DNA from: Flavobacteriales bacterium UBA3477
GTDB taxonomy: Bacteria; Bacteroidota; Bacteroidia; Flavobacteriales; Schleiferiaceae
Length of the DNA: 64,000 nt
Direction: 5' to 3'
Assembly: GCA_002378005.1 (NCBI GenBank)
Contig: DFQY01000055.1
Location: 1 to 64,000 of the forward strand
In this document: positions 49,831 through 58,961 of the stretch, in pieces
How positions within the stretch are numbered: the stretch's first letter is position 1
Layout: each line of letters opens with the position of its first letter
Position numbers and translations under genes: made by a program
The notes under the pieces: generated by a model
The model's input: only the letters and a program-made list of their open reading frames with translations
Databases searched by the model: none
Told to the model about the DNA's origin: nothing

Positions 49831-52434
49831 ATGGGTTTTCAAAAATACATATCCCTACTCCTTGCCGCCATGGTTTTGTCGAACTGTTCGACGACTAAAG
49901 ACCGCTGGATCAACCGCAAGTACCACGAAACTACTGCACATTACAACGCGTTCTTTAACGGCGAAGAGGCGCTGAAGGGGGCTGTGGGCGCCTTTGAAAA
50001 GTCCGAAGAGTATGATTTCGAGACCCTGTTGCCGGTCTATTATTGGCCGGACGAAAAGCAGGCGCCACAAATGTTTGCCAAGATGGATCGTGCGTTGGAA
50101 AAGAGCGCGAAAGTCATCAAAAACCACAGCATGGTATTCCGTGGCGAGCAGAAAAACGACTATGTGTTCAAGGCGTATTTGCTGATTGCACGGGCAAGGT
50201 TCTATAAAAACGAATGGATTCAATGCATCGAGGCGACGTCCTATATGGAGGACCAGTTTCGTGGTATTGAAAAGGCGGCGGAGGAGGTTTTTTGGGCCCA
50301 ATTATTGGCGGGGCAAACCCACATCCGAATGGACAATGCCTTCCGAGCGGAGCAGATCTTAGACGAGATTTATACCAAGGAGCTGCCCAAGGCGATGCTC
50401 TTCGAGGCGCAGAAAACCATGGCGGCGCTGCACATCCAAAAGAAATCTTGGGAGCAGGCGCAGCAATGGGTGGAGAGTGCGGCGGAATTGGCCCCAAATA
50501 AGGCGCAGAAAGTGCGACTCACCTATTTAAATGCACAGCTCTACGCATTGCTGAAAAAGAGATATGAGAGTGCGCTTGCCTATGAGGCGGTGCTAAAACT
50601 ACATCCGGACGATTATGATATTACGTTCTCGGCACAGATCAAACGCGCGGAGAATTTCGATGTGTACATGGAGGACATTGCGGTCATTGAGAAGGATTTG
50701 GGAAAAATGCTTCGCGACGACAAGAACATCACTTACCGCGATCAGATTTACTACGTGTGGGCGCTGAAGAGATTGGATTTGGAGCATTTCCCGGAGGCTG
50801 AGAAGTTGCTGGTGCAAAGCATTCAGAGTTCGGTGGACAACCCGAAGCAGAAGGGCAAGAGCTATTTGGCGCTTGCGGGCGTGGCTTTTGATTTCCGTGA
50901 TTTTGTGCAGGCCCAGGCGTATTACGATAGCGCTTTGGCGGTGTTGCCTGCTGGATATGGCGGGGCGGATACGCTACAACATAGGAAGAGCGTCTTGGAT
51001 GAATTGGTCTTGGCGATCAATACCATCACCCTTGAGGACAGTTTGCAGGCGATGTATGGGATGAGCGAAACAGCGTTGCGCGAGAAGTTTGGCCAATTCA
51101 TTGAGCAGAAACAAAAGCGCGAGGAAGAAGCCCGACGTCGGGCAGAGCTAGCAGAAATGCGCGCCGAGCAAAATGCGTTACTGGCAAATGCAGGGCCTCA
51201 GGCCATTGGCGGCGGCGAGTGGTATTTCTTTAATGCCCAGATGCGAACGAGCGGGCTAGCGTCGTTTAAACGTACTTGGGGTGAGCGGCCTTTGGAAGAC
51301 CATTGGCGCACCAAAGACAAGCCTACTCAAGGTTTTGGCGGGGGAGTAGATCTTGCCAACGCGGATGATGGGGCGGACAGCACGGAGGTGGCGTTGCCTT
51401 CGAACGACAATAGTGTTGAATATTATTTATCTCGCGTGTTGCGAACGCAGGAAGAGTATAACCAAAGCCTGGTTCGAGAAGCCACAGCGAAGGCTGACCT
51501 TGGATTCATTTACAAAGACGGTTTGGGCGATTTGGTCGCGGCAGATTTGGCTTGGTTGGATTATTTGAAGGAGTTTGAGAGCTATGCCCAATTAACCCCT
51601 AAGGTGCTTTATGGCCTGTATTTGTTGCGCGGGGAACAATTGGACACAGAACACCAAGAAAAAACTAAGGAAAAGCTACTTGGAGCGTACCCGAATAGCC
51701 CATATGCCGCCTTGCTTCGTGGAGAACTGAAAGGACCTGAGGTGCCGCGCGAAGAGCAGGAGGCGTATGATGTGGCTTTTGCAGCTTTTGAGTCTGGGAA
51801 TTTGAAAACAGCCCAAAAGAAATTGGACCAATTTATTGATCAGTATCCTAAGACCTCACTTCGTGCGAAAGCTCAAATGTTGCAGGCCTTCATTCATGGC
51901 GCGAATAAAAAAGAGGATGAGGTCGTTGCTGCTTTGAAAGGCTTGGTAAAGGACTATGGGCACACAGAAGAAGCTACTGTAGCCGCGCAAATCTTAGCGC
52001 TTTTGATGGACGAGAATGAAGGAGGCAAAGAAGATTTCGAGGGCTCTGGAGATCAAAAGGTTCAGAAGATAGATTTTCCAGAACAACCCAATGCGCCACA
52101 CAAATTTGTCCTTGCCATTCCAGCCGAAAACGCCAATATCAACGAGTTAAGAAATGCGCTGGCGGACTTTAATAAGGAACACTTTAAGTTTGACAACCTG
52201 CGAATTCAGAACATATTCTACGATCAGGCCACCCAACTTATTATTGTTAGCGGCTTGAGAACCAAAGAGAAAGCTGAGGTTTATTTGAATACTTTTAGTA
52301 CTTTAGGCGGCCCTTTAGAGCAATATTATCCTAAGGCGATGAGTGAAGCGTTCTACATCAACAACCCGAATTTCGGGAAGGTGTACCGCGACAAGGTTCT
52401 AAAGGAATACATACAACATATTAAGAAACTATGA
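49831..52434 (+). CDS. sprE: SprE/PorW-type TPR lipoprotein of gliding motility and type IX secretion
   Basis: 867 residues. The lipoprotein signal is MGFQKYISLLLAAMVLSNC (Cys19), and the first mature residues (STTKDRWINRKYHETTAHYNAFFNGEEAL) are the hallmark of SprE. TPR-like helical repeats run to about residue 390 and again from about 600 to 740; a Glu/Arg-rich helix lies near 425-450. SprE of Flavobacterium johnsoniae and PorW of Porphyromonas are needed for type IX secretion, so this organism probably has a T9SS. The stop overlaps the bactofilin start by 4 bp. Confidence 0.9.
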   Translation: MGFQKYISLLLAAMVLSNCSTTKDRWINRKYHETTAHYNAFFNGEEALKGAVGAFEKSEEYDFETLLPVYYWPDEKQAPQMFAKMDRALEKSAKVIKNHSMVFRGEQKNDYVFKAYLLIARARFYKNEWIQCIEATSYMEDQFRGIEKAAEEVFWAQLLAGQTHIRMDNAFRAEQILDEIYTKELPKAMLFEAQKTMAALHIQKKSWEQAQQWVESAAELAPNKAQKVRLTYLNAQLYALLKKRYESALAYEAVLKLHPDDYDITFSAQIKRAENFDVYMEDIAVIEKDLGKMLRDDKNITYRDQIYYVWALKRLDLEHFPEAEKLLVQSIQSSVDNPKQKGKSYLALAGVAFDFRDFVQAQAYYDSALAVLPAGYGGADTLQHRKSVLDELVLAINTITLEDSLQAMYGMSETALREKFGQFIEQKQKREEEARRRAELAEMRAEQNALLANAGPQAIGGGEWYFFNAQMRTSGLASFKRTWGERPLEDHWRTKDKPTQGFGGGVDLANADDGADSTEVALPSNDNSVEYYLSRVLRTQEEYNQSLVREATAKADLGFIYKDGLGDLVAADLAWLDYLKEFESYAQLTPKVLYGLYLLRGEQLDTEHQEKTKEKLLGAYPNSPYAALLRGELKGPEVPREEQEAYDVAFAAFESGNLKTAQKKLDQFIDQYPKTSLRAKAQMLQAFIHGANKKEDEVVAALKGLVKDYGHTEEATVAAQILALLMDENEGGKEDFEGSGDQKVQKIDFPEQPNAPHKFVLAIPAENANINELRNALADFNKEHFKFDNLRIQNIFYDQATQLIIVSGLRTKEKAEVYLNTFSTLGGPLEQYYPKAMSEAFYINNPNFGKVYRDKVLKEYIQHIKKL

Positions 52435-52829
52435 TTGCAACGTCTAAAAAACACCAAGAAAATCCTCAAGCATCGAATAGGATTCTTGTCGGCACCAGCA
52501 TTGAAGGGGATTTGCTATCAGACGGCGATGTTCGTGTCGACGGAAGAGTGAAAGGGAATTTAAAGGTTGCCGGAAAGCTTGTTGTCGGGGAGCAAGGAGT
52601 TGTAGAAGGAGAGGCTGAATGTAAAAACGCTTCGATTGCAGGAAGGGTAGACGGCACCTTAAAGGTTGCTCAAATGCTTTCGGTTGTGCAAACAGGCAAA
52701 TTGAACGGTCAAGTGTTTACAGAAAAACTTTCGGTTGAGCCTGGCTCAGAGCTGAACGGCTCAATTTCTATGAATACTGTGATGCGCAAAATGGTTAAAG
52801 AAGAAGAGGCGAACTCTCAGACGGCCTAA
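52431..52829 (+). CDS. Bactofilin (polymer-forming cytoskeletal protein)
   Basis: 132 residues. The central part is a short right-handed beta-helix with regular V/G repeats (IEGDLLSDGDVRVDGRVKGNL ... GVVEGEAECKNASIAGRVDGT), flanked by short disordered ends, as in bactofilins. These proteins self-assemble into filaments at the inner membrane and help place envelope machines or wall enzymes. It is translationally coupled to sprE and precedes the ATP synthase genes. Confidence 0.93.
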   Translation: MIATSKKHQENPQASNRILVGTSIEGDLLSDGDVRVDGRVKGNLKVAGKLVVGEQGVVEGEAECKNASIAGRVDGTLKVAQMLSVVQTGKLNGQVFTEKLSVEPGSELNGSISMNTVMRKMVKEEEANSQTA

Positions 52830-52844
52830 TCACAAACTTACTTT

Positions 52845-53045
52845 ATGCCGCATGACAAATTTCTCCGCTTTAGTTCTGTCGGAGTGCAAATGGCTGTGCT
52901 TACTTACTTAGGTTCGGAATTGGGCAATTATCTTGACGAGAAATTCGCATCTGAAAAGAACCTATACACGGCACTCTGTGTGATGGCGGCTGTGGGAATT
53001 TCTTTGTATCAACTTGTTGCGGCGCTTCCAAAAGACGAGGAATAA
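52845..53045 (+). CDS. AtpZ/AtpI-family membrane protein
   Basis: 66 residues with two hydrophobic segments at about 12-30 and 41-59 separated by a charged loop (NYLDEKFASEKN), the hairpin layout of AtpZ. The family sits at the head of ATP synthase operons and has been linked to c-ring assembly or Mg/Ca transport. It starts 15 bp after the bactofilin stop. Confidence 0.82.
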   Translation: MPHDKFLRFSSVGVQMAVLTYLGSELGNYLDEKFASEKNLYTALCVMAAVGISLYQLVAALPKDEE

Positions 53046-53047
53046 GG

Positions 53048-53413
53048 ATGCTAGAAAAGCACTTCTATAGCACACTCATCTCTTTGTCCGCAGCTCTTTT
53101 TTGCATACACGGCTGGATACTTTCTTCAGGCGTTACAACTGAATTGCTCTTCTCTTATGGAGCTAATGTGTTTTTGGCGGCGTCCGGATACTTTACCATT
53201 TACAGATTGAGAATTAAGCATCCGGACAAGTTGGGCTTCATCTTTATGGGACTAAGTGGCATCAAGTTTCTTGTGTTTTTCTTGCTCCTACAACCCATGT
53301 ACTACGCTGACGGTACTATGTCAACAATTGAGTTTGGGATGTTCTTCATTCCCTATTCTGTAACTACAGCAACAGAAACCGTGGTGCTCGTGAGAATATT
53401 GAACAAAGAATAG
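53048..53413 (+). CDS. DUF6168-like four-helix membrane protein
   Basis: 121 residues with four hydrophobic segments (about 8-27, 35-51, 64-82 and 95-112). It lies 2 bp after the AtpZ-like gene and before atpB, the place of the DUF6168 family in flavobacterial ATP synthase operons, which may be the local counterpart of AtpI. Its function is not established. Confidence 0.65.
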   Translation: MLEKHFYSTLISLSAALFCIHGWILSSGVTTELLFSYGANVFLAASGYFTIYRLRIKHPDKLGFIFMGLSGIKFLVFFLLLQPMYYADGTMSTIEFGMFFIPYSVTTATETVVLVRILNKE

Positions 53414-53584
53414 TCTTCATTGCTCAATTTACAGCGCTGATTTTCAGGTAAAAGAAGGGTACATACGATGGTGTTTTAGAGCCAGCGAGTTATTGACAAT
53501 AAAAAGCTGATAAAGCTTCTCCGCGTAGAGATTAAGTGTTAATTTCGCATCGTTTTTAAGACGTCTAATTTTCTGAAACAGGAA

Positions 53585-54697
53585 ATGCATTACAATATTT
53601 ACTCGAAGCTCTCCGTGTCTTTAGCCTTGGCAGGAGCGATACTTTTCTCTGTTCCCGCATTCGCCCAAGACAAAAATCACCACGAGGATTCACGCACTGT
53701 AGCTGCTCATGACACACATGATCACACGGACTCGGAAGGCGGCCATGACGTTAAGACACAAATCAAAGAAACCATTGAGCACCACCTGGCCGATTCTTAC
53801 GAGTTCACGATTACCGAGGGGGTTGGTTTTCCATTGCCGGTGATTCTTTTTGATGAAGGACTTAAAGTTTTCTCGTCTTCTAAATTTCATCACGGCGAGT
53901 CTGTAGCAGAGGTTGATGGAAATTACTACGTTTTGCATCACAGTAAAGTATACAAAACGGACGCTTCAGGCCACTTATCTATGGATGAACATCATCATCC
54001 AACGAATGTCATGCCTCTTGATTTTTCAATTACGAAGAACGTATTCATGATTTTGGTTATGGCAGGCTTCATGTTTTTCCTTTTTAAAGGAGTGGCCAAG
54101 GCTTACCAGAGTGGCCAAACACCAAAAAAGGCAGGGCGTTTCCTAGAGCCGATTATTATTTATGTACGCGATGAGATAGCTATTCCGAACATCGGTGAAA
54201 AACACTACAAGAAGTATATGAGCTATTTGCTTACGGTGTTCTTCTTTATTTGGTTTATGAATCTAGTGGGAATGACGCCATTAGGAATTAATGTGACAGG
54301 CAATATTGCGATTACATTTTCTCTTGCGCTAATTACGTTTATGATTACCCAGGTTTCTGGGAACAAGCATTATTGGCAACATATTTTATGGATGCCAGGC
54401 ATACCCGTGATATTGAAGCCGGTCATGGCAATTATTGAAATCTTAGGGCTATTTATAAAACCATTTTCATTAATGATGCGCCTTTATGCTAATATGCTGG
54501 CAGGCCACGTCGTAATAATGAGCATTATAGGTTTAATTTTTGTGTTCGGAAGCTGGTTGATTGCCCCAGCTTTTTTCGGGCTAACTCTTGTATTATCCCT
54601 GTTAGAGGTGTTAGTAGCGGCGTTACAGGCATATATTTTTACCATGCTAACAGCGCTTTACTTTGGTTCAGCGGTAGAAGAGCATGAACATCACTAA
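53585..54697 (+). CDS. atpB: ATP synthase F0 subunit a
   Basis: 370 residues, about 100 longer than the E. coli protein. A signal peptide (cleavage after SVPAFAQ, about residue 28) is followed by a His-rich extracytoplasmic region to about residue 145 with roughly 16 His. Next come the normal membrane helices, with the essential Arg in SLMMRLYANMLAGH. It forms the proton half-channels facing the c-ring. A 171-bp gap with no clear gene precedes it, which may hold a promoter (TAATTTCG near 53537 is a weak -7 match). Confidence 0.95.
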   Translation: MHYNIYSKLSVSLALAGAILFSVPAFAQDKNHHEDSRTVAAHDTHDHTDSEGGHDVKTQIKETIEHHLADSYEFTITEGVGFPLPVILFDEGLKVFSSSKFHHGESVAEVDGNYYVLHHSKVYKTDASGHLSMDEHHHPTNVMPLDFSITKNVFMILVMAGFMFFLFKGVAKAYQSGQTPKKAGRFLEPIIIYVRDEIAIPNIGEKHYKKYMSYLLTVFFFIWFMNLVGMTPLGINVTGNIAITFSLALITFMITQVSGNKHYWQHILWMPGIPVILKPVMAIIEILGLFIKPFSLMMRLYANMLAGHVVIMSIIGLIFVFGSWLIAPAFFGLTLVLSLLEVLVAALQAYIFTMLTALYFGSAVEEHEHH

Positions 54698-54715
54698 ATA
54701 TTGAGTATTAATTAA

Positions 54716-54919
<204 letters not shown>

Positions 54920-54928
54920 TTGAAGATT

Positions 54929-54966
54929 AAAGCAGAGTGTAACGGTTGGTTGCTCTCTGCTTTTAA
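54929..54966 (+). terminator. Terminator-like hairpin between atpE and atpF
   Basis: AAAGCAGAG (54929-54937) pairs perfectly with CTCTGCTTT (54955-54963) around a 17-nt loop, and the transcript then reads TTTTAAA. Placed inside the operon right after the c-subunit gene, it could act as a partial terminator or as a 3' end stabiliser that raises atpE expression over the following genes. Confidence 0.6.
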
Positions 54967-55003
54967 ATCATTTTAGTACAGTTTGATTACACATTATTAA
55001 AAT

Positions 55004-55504
55004 ATGGATAAGTTAATTCACGATTTTTCATTTGGCCTATTTATATGGCAGCTCTTGGTCTTCGTTGCCCTTATTTTCTTATTAAAGAAGTATGCTTGGA
55101 AACCAATTCTTGATGCGGTAAATGCTCGCGAAGAGTCTATTGAAGGGGCATTGAAAGCCGCTGAAAAAGCGCGAAAAGAAATGAAAGCGCTTCAATCCGA
55201 CAATGAAGCTATTTTGAAAGAAGCACGCGAAGAGCGTGAGCGCATTCTAAAGGAGGCTCGTGATATGAAAAACAAGATTGTTGCAGAGGCGAAGGAAGCA
55301 GCAAGTGCAGAAGCTGATAAAACGGTTGCTGCAGCAAAAGCAACTATTGAAGCTGAGAAAACTGCAGCCGTTGCCGAGCTTAAAAAGCAGGCTGCTACAC
55401 TGAGTATTAAGGTGGCTGAAAAAGTTTTAGGTCAAGAATTGAGCGATGCGAACAAGCAAGCTGAAATGATTGGCAAAATCATCGACGACGTTAAATTCAA
55501 CTAA
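55004..55504 (+). CDS. atpF: ATP synthase F0 subunit b
   Basis: 166 residues. One N-terminal membrane segment (about 10-28) is followed by a long Ala/Glu/Lys-rich helix (about 35-150) that forms the peripheral stalk and binds subunit delta. It follows the atpE hairpin and precedes atpH by 8 bp. Confidence 0.95.
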   Translation: MDKLIHDFSFGLFIWQLLVFVALIFLLKKYAWKPILDAVNAREESIEGALKAAEKARKEMKALQSDNEAILKEAREERERILKEARDMKNKIVAEAKEAASAEADKTVAAAKATIEAEKTAAVAELKKQAATLSIKVAEKVLGQELSDANKQAEMIGKIIDDVKFN

Positions 55505-55512
55505 TACTCAGA

Positions 55513-56049
55513 ATGAATTACCCTCGAGTAGCTTCACGATACAGCAAGGCGCTATTGGATTTAGCGGTTGAGCAAAACATGCTCGATCAAGCTCAAGCGG
55601 ATGCCCAGTCTATGACGAAGGCCATCGCCGAATCCAAAGAGCTAGAACAGTTATTAAAAAGCCCCATTGTCAAGGCAGATAAGAAGCAGACCATCTTGAA
55701 AGAGATCTTTGCTGGTAAACTCTCGCCTTTGTTCGAGGGCTTTGTTATGCTGTTGACAAAAAATGGCCGTGAAGCACACCTTGGTTCAGTATGTGAGAAG
55801 TTCCAAAAGGATGTTCTTCACCACAAAGGCATCGTTGAAGCACACGTAGTAAGTGCTGTTGCTCTGAAGGATGCAGATAAAAAGAATCTAGTAGCAAAGC
55901 TTGGCGAGCAACTGGGTAAAGAAATCCTACTTACAGAAAGTGTAGACGCCTCAGTAATAGGTGGTCTTAAACTACTGGTAGAAGGATACGAATTAGATAA
56001 TACTATATCAGGTAAGCTACGTACGTTGCGCAATGCGATGTTGAGCTAA
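55513..56049 (+). CDS. atpH: ATP synthase F1 subunit delta
   Basis: 178 residues, typical of the OSCP/delta family. The N-terminal YPRVASRYSKALLDLAVEQ helix binds alpha, and the C-terminal VDASVIGGLKLLVEGYELDNTISGKL is the family signature. It connects the peripheral stalk to the top of F1. Confidence 0.95.
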   Translation: MNYPRVASRYSKALLDLAVEQNMLDQAQADAQSMTKAIAESKELEQLLKSPIVKADKKQTILKEIFAGKLSPLFEGFVMLLTKNGREAHLGSVCEKFQKDVLHHKGIVEAHVVSAVALKDADKKNLVAKLGEQLGKEILLTESVDASVIGGLKLLVEGYELDNTISGKLRTLRNAMLS

Positions 56050-56091
56050 CCCAACGAATTACAAGAAAACAAAGACCCTAAAAAAAGGATC

Positions 56092-57672
56092 ATGGCAGAT
56101 GTAAATCCAGCTGAAATTTCAGCAATTCTTAAGCAACAACTTTCCGGATTTGACGGAGGTGCGAGCCTACAGGAAGTAGGTACTGTATTGGAAGTGGGTG
56201 ATGGTATCGCTCGCGCATACGGTTTGACGAACGCTCAATCAGGTGAGTTGGTTGAATTTGAAAACGGTCAGAAAGGTATCGTATTGAACCTTGAAGAAGA
56301 TAACGTAGGTATAGTATTGCTTGCGCCATCTACCGACATTAAGGAAGGTTCAACGGTAAAACGCACAAACACTATCGCGTCTATTAACGTAGGTGAAGGA
56401 ATGGTTGGACGTGTTGTTGATACATTGGGTAACCCTATTGACGGTAAGGGCGATATCGCTGGCGAAACTTACGAGATGCCACTAGAGCGCAAGGCACCTG
56501 GGGTAATCTTCCGTCAGCCGGTAAACGAGCCGATGCAAACAGGTATTAAGTCTATCGACGCGATGATTCCTATCGGTCGTGGTCAGCGTGAGTTGATCAT
56601 TGGTGACCGTCAGACAGGTAAGACGACTGTTGCTATCGATACCATCATCAACCAAAAAGAATTCTTTGAAGCAGGCCAGCCTGTATACTGTATCTACGTT
56701 GCTGTAGGTCAGAAAGGTTCTACAGTTGCAGGTATCGCTAAAACATTGGAAGATGCAGGTGCTATGCAGTACACGACTATCGTTGCGGCAAACGCTTCTG
56801 ATCCTGCTCCGATGCAATTCTACGCTCCTTTTGCGGGTGCAGCGATCGGTGAGTACTTCCGTGATACAGGCCGCCCAGCATTGATCATCTATGATGACCT
56901 AAGTAAGCAGGCGGTTGCATACCGTGAGGTATCACTACTACTACGTCGTCCTCCAGGTCGTGAGGCTTACCCAGGGGACGTATTCTACTTGCACTCAAGA
57001 TTGCTCGAGCGTGCCGCTAAGGTGATTGCCGATGATACCATCGCTTCTCAAATGAACGACCTTCCTGAGTCTTTGAAAGGAAAAGTGAAAGGTGGCGGTT
57101 CTTTGACAGCACTTCCCATTATTGAAACACAAGCGGGTGATGTATCTGCCTACATCCCAACGAACGTGATTTCAATTACCGATGGACAGATCTTCTTGGA
57201 AGCAGATTTGTTCAATTCTGGGGTACGTCCTGCGATTAACGTGGGTATCTCAGTATCTCGTGTAGGGGGTTCTGCTCAGATTAAACCAATGAAGAAAGTA
57301 TCTGGTACATTGAAGCTTGACCAAGCGCAGTACCGCGAACTCGAAGCATTTGCGAAATTTGGTTCTGACCTTGATGCTGCCACGATGGCGGTAATTAACA
57401 AAGGTGAGCGTAACGTGGAGATCTTGAAACAAGGTGTGAACCAGCCAATGTCTGTAGCGCACCAAGTAGCAATCATTTACGTTGGGGTGAAAGGAAAGCT
57501 TAATAAGGTTCCTACCAACCAAGTGAAGGCATTCGAAAGCGCCTTGATCGAATACATGGAAGCAAATAAGAAAGACGCATTGAACGCTATTGCAACGGGC
57601 AAATGGTCTGATGCCGAAATTGACGCGATTGAAGCGTCAGTTGCTGAGGTTCTTCCTAACTACGAAGCATAA
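56092..57672 (+). CDS. atpA: ATP synthase F1 subunit alpha
   Basis: 526 residues, standard. The P-loop is GDRQTGKT near residues 177-184, with the arginine finger in [13 protein letters not shown]. This non-catalytic nucleotide-binding subunit forms the hexamer with beta. The gene for beta is not in this operon. Confidence 0.98.
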   Translation: MADVNPAEISAILKQQLSGFDGGASLQEVGTVLEVGDGIARAYGLTNAQSGELVEFENGQKGIVLNLEEDNVGIVLLAPSTDIKEGSTVKRTNTIASINVGEGMVGRVVDTLGNPIDGKGDIAGETYEMPLERKAPGVIFRQPVNEPMQTGIKSIDAMIPIGRGQRELIIGDRQTGKTTVAIDTIINQKEFFEAGQPVYCIYVAVGQKGSTVAGIAKTLEDAGAMQYTTIVAANASDPAPMQFYAPFAGAAIGEYFRDTGRPALIIYDDLSKQAVAYREVSLLLRRPPGREAYPGDVFYLHSRLLERAAKVIADDTIASQMNDLPESLKGKVKGGGSLTALPIIETQAGDVSAYIPTNVISITDGQIFLEADLFNSGVRPAINVGISVSRVGGSAQIKPMKKVSGTLKLDQAQYRELEAFAKFGSDLDAATMAVINKGERNVEILKQGVNQPMSVAHQVAIIYVGVKGKLNKVPTNQVKAFESALIEYMEANKKDALNAIATGKWSDAEIDAIEASVAEVLPNYEA

Positions 57673-57708
57673 TAGTAAACCACGGCTTAGGCCGGAAAAC
57701 AACGTCTT

Positions 57709-58563
57709 ATGGCGAACTTGAAAGAGCTTAGAAATAGAATTACTTCTGTCGGTAGCACGATGAAGATTACTTCTGCCATGAAAATGGTTAGTGCTGCGAA
57801 GCTTAAAAAGGCTCAAAACGCTATTGTTCAAATGAGACCTTATGCTTCTAAGTTGACTGAAATCCTACAGAAGGCTTCGGGCACATTGGACGCAAGCGAA
57901 AACGCTTATGGGCAAGTTCGTGAAGGGAACAAGGTTCGTTTGGTGATCATCACTTCAAATCGTGGACTTTGTGGCGGTTTTAACTCAAGCATTGTAAAAA
58001 AGGCGAAGAGTTTCATGGAGGCTAATCCAGCGGATTACACCATTTCTACGATCGGTAAGAAAGGTGGCGAAGCGTTCAAATATGATGCTCGTTTAAGCAC
58101 ACGTAATACGGGGCTTTGGGACGATATTACCTTTGAAGGCGCCAAAGAACAAGCTCAAGTATTAATGGACGGCTTCTTGGCGGGTGAGTTCGATAAGGTG
58201 GTGCTTTTGTACAATGCGTTTAAGAATGCTGCGGTACAAGAACCCACAGCGGAACAATTCCTTCCTATCGCAATGGATGAATCTGAAGGTCCTGCGGATA
58301 CGACAGAGTACATCTACGAGCCAGGCAAGGCGGAGATCTTAAAAGACTTGATCCCAACCTCTTTGAAAACCCAGTTGTTTGCAGCTCTATTGGACGCCAA
58401 TGCCTCTGAGCACGGCGCGCGAATGACTGCCATGCACAAGGCAACGGACAACGCCAAGGCCTTGCAAGGTGACCTTAAGTTGGAATACAACAAGGCACGT
58501 CAGGCAGCCATTACAAACGAAATCCTCGAGATCGTGGGTGGTGCAGATGCTTTATCCGGATAA
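57709..58563 (+). CDS. atpG: ATP synthase F1 subunit gamma
   Basis: 284 residues. The N-terminal coiled-coil strand (LRNRITSVGSTMKITSAMKMVSAAKLKKAQ) and the C-terminal strand (MHKATDNAKALQGDLKLEYNKARQAAITNEILEI) are the rotor shaft. The central ITSNRGLCGGFNSSIVKK is conserved. It is the last gene of the operon and is followed by a strong terminator. Confidence 0.97.
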   Translation: MANLKELRNRITSVGSTMKITSAMKMVSAAKLKKAQNAIVQMRPYASKLTEILQKASGTLDASENAYGQVREGNKVRLVIITSNRGLCGGFNSSIVKKAKSFMEANPADYTISTIGKKGGEAFKYDARLSTRNTGLWDDITFEGAKEQAQVLMDGFLAGEFDKVVLLYNAFKNAAVQEPTAEQFLPIAMDESEGPADTTEYIYEPGKAEILKDLIPTSLKTQLFAALLDANASEHGARMTAMHKATDNAKALQGDLKLEYNKARQAAITNEILEIVGGADALSG

Positions 58564-58584
58564 TCAGCGTTACTAAATTATTAA

Positions 58585-58620
58585 GAAAGGCCTCGGATTA
58601 TACCGAGGCCTTCTCATTTT
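58585..58620 (+). terminator. Terminator of the ATP synthase operon
   Basis: Perfect 10-bp stem AAGGCCTCGG / CCGAGGCCTT with a 6-nt loop, followed by TCTCATTTT. It lies 23 bp after the atpG stop. Confidence 0.8.
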
Positions 58621-58691
58621 GTGTCAAATTGCATCATTGAGTAAGGTGTCGGCAAGAATGTGTGAACCATATTTTCAATCGAGCGTTAAAA

Positions 58692-58701
58692 TATGTACAT
58701 A
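58692..58701. promoter_or_regulatory. Palindrome upstream of the small HTH gene
   Basis: TATGTACATA is a perfect 10-bp palindrome 25 bp before the start of the HTH protein gene at 58727. It could be an autoregulatory operator, but at this length chance is not excluded. Confidence 0.3.
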
Positions 58702-58726
58702 AGTATCGAACAAAACCATTTAACCA

Positions 58727-58912
58727 ATGACTCAATCCAAAATATTGGAGAAGGAATTTATCAGCGTAGCCGAGCTGATGCATTTATTTAGTATTTCTCG
58801 CGCAACTGCACAGCGCTTATTAAAATCTGGAGAAATTCAAAGTGAAAAATTGGGAGGAAAAGTAATCATTCCCACACAGCCGATTAAGGAAAAATTCAGT
58901 TTAGATAAATAA
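58727..58912 (+). CDS. Excisionase-like helix-turn-helix protein
   Basis: 61 residues with a MerR/excisionase-type helix-turn-helix: ISVAELMHLFSISRATAQRLLKSGEI followed by a wing (LGGKVIIP). Small proteins like this bind DNA and are either phage/plasmid excisionases or stand-alone regulators. No integrase or mobile genes are nearby, so a chromosomal regulator or a relic is possible. It lies 49 bp upstream of the histidine kinase gene. Confidence 0.7.
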   Translation: MTQSKILEKEFISVAELMHLFSISRATAQRLLKSGEIQSEKLGGKVIIPTQPIKEKFSLDK

Positions 58913-58961
58913 TCGCTGAATGGCGACGGGTCATACCACCTCTATGTTCTAACTTAGGAAC

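Noticed and set aside
58727..58912. Excisionase-like gene as evidence for a prophage
   Set aside because: No integrase, attachment repeats or phage genes are seen on either side; flanking genes are housekeeping.
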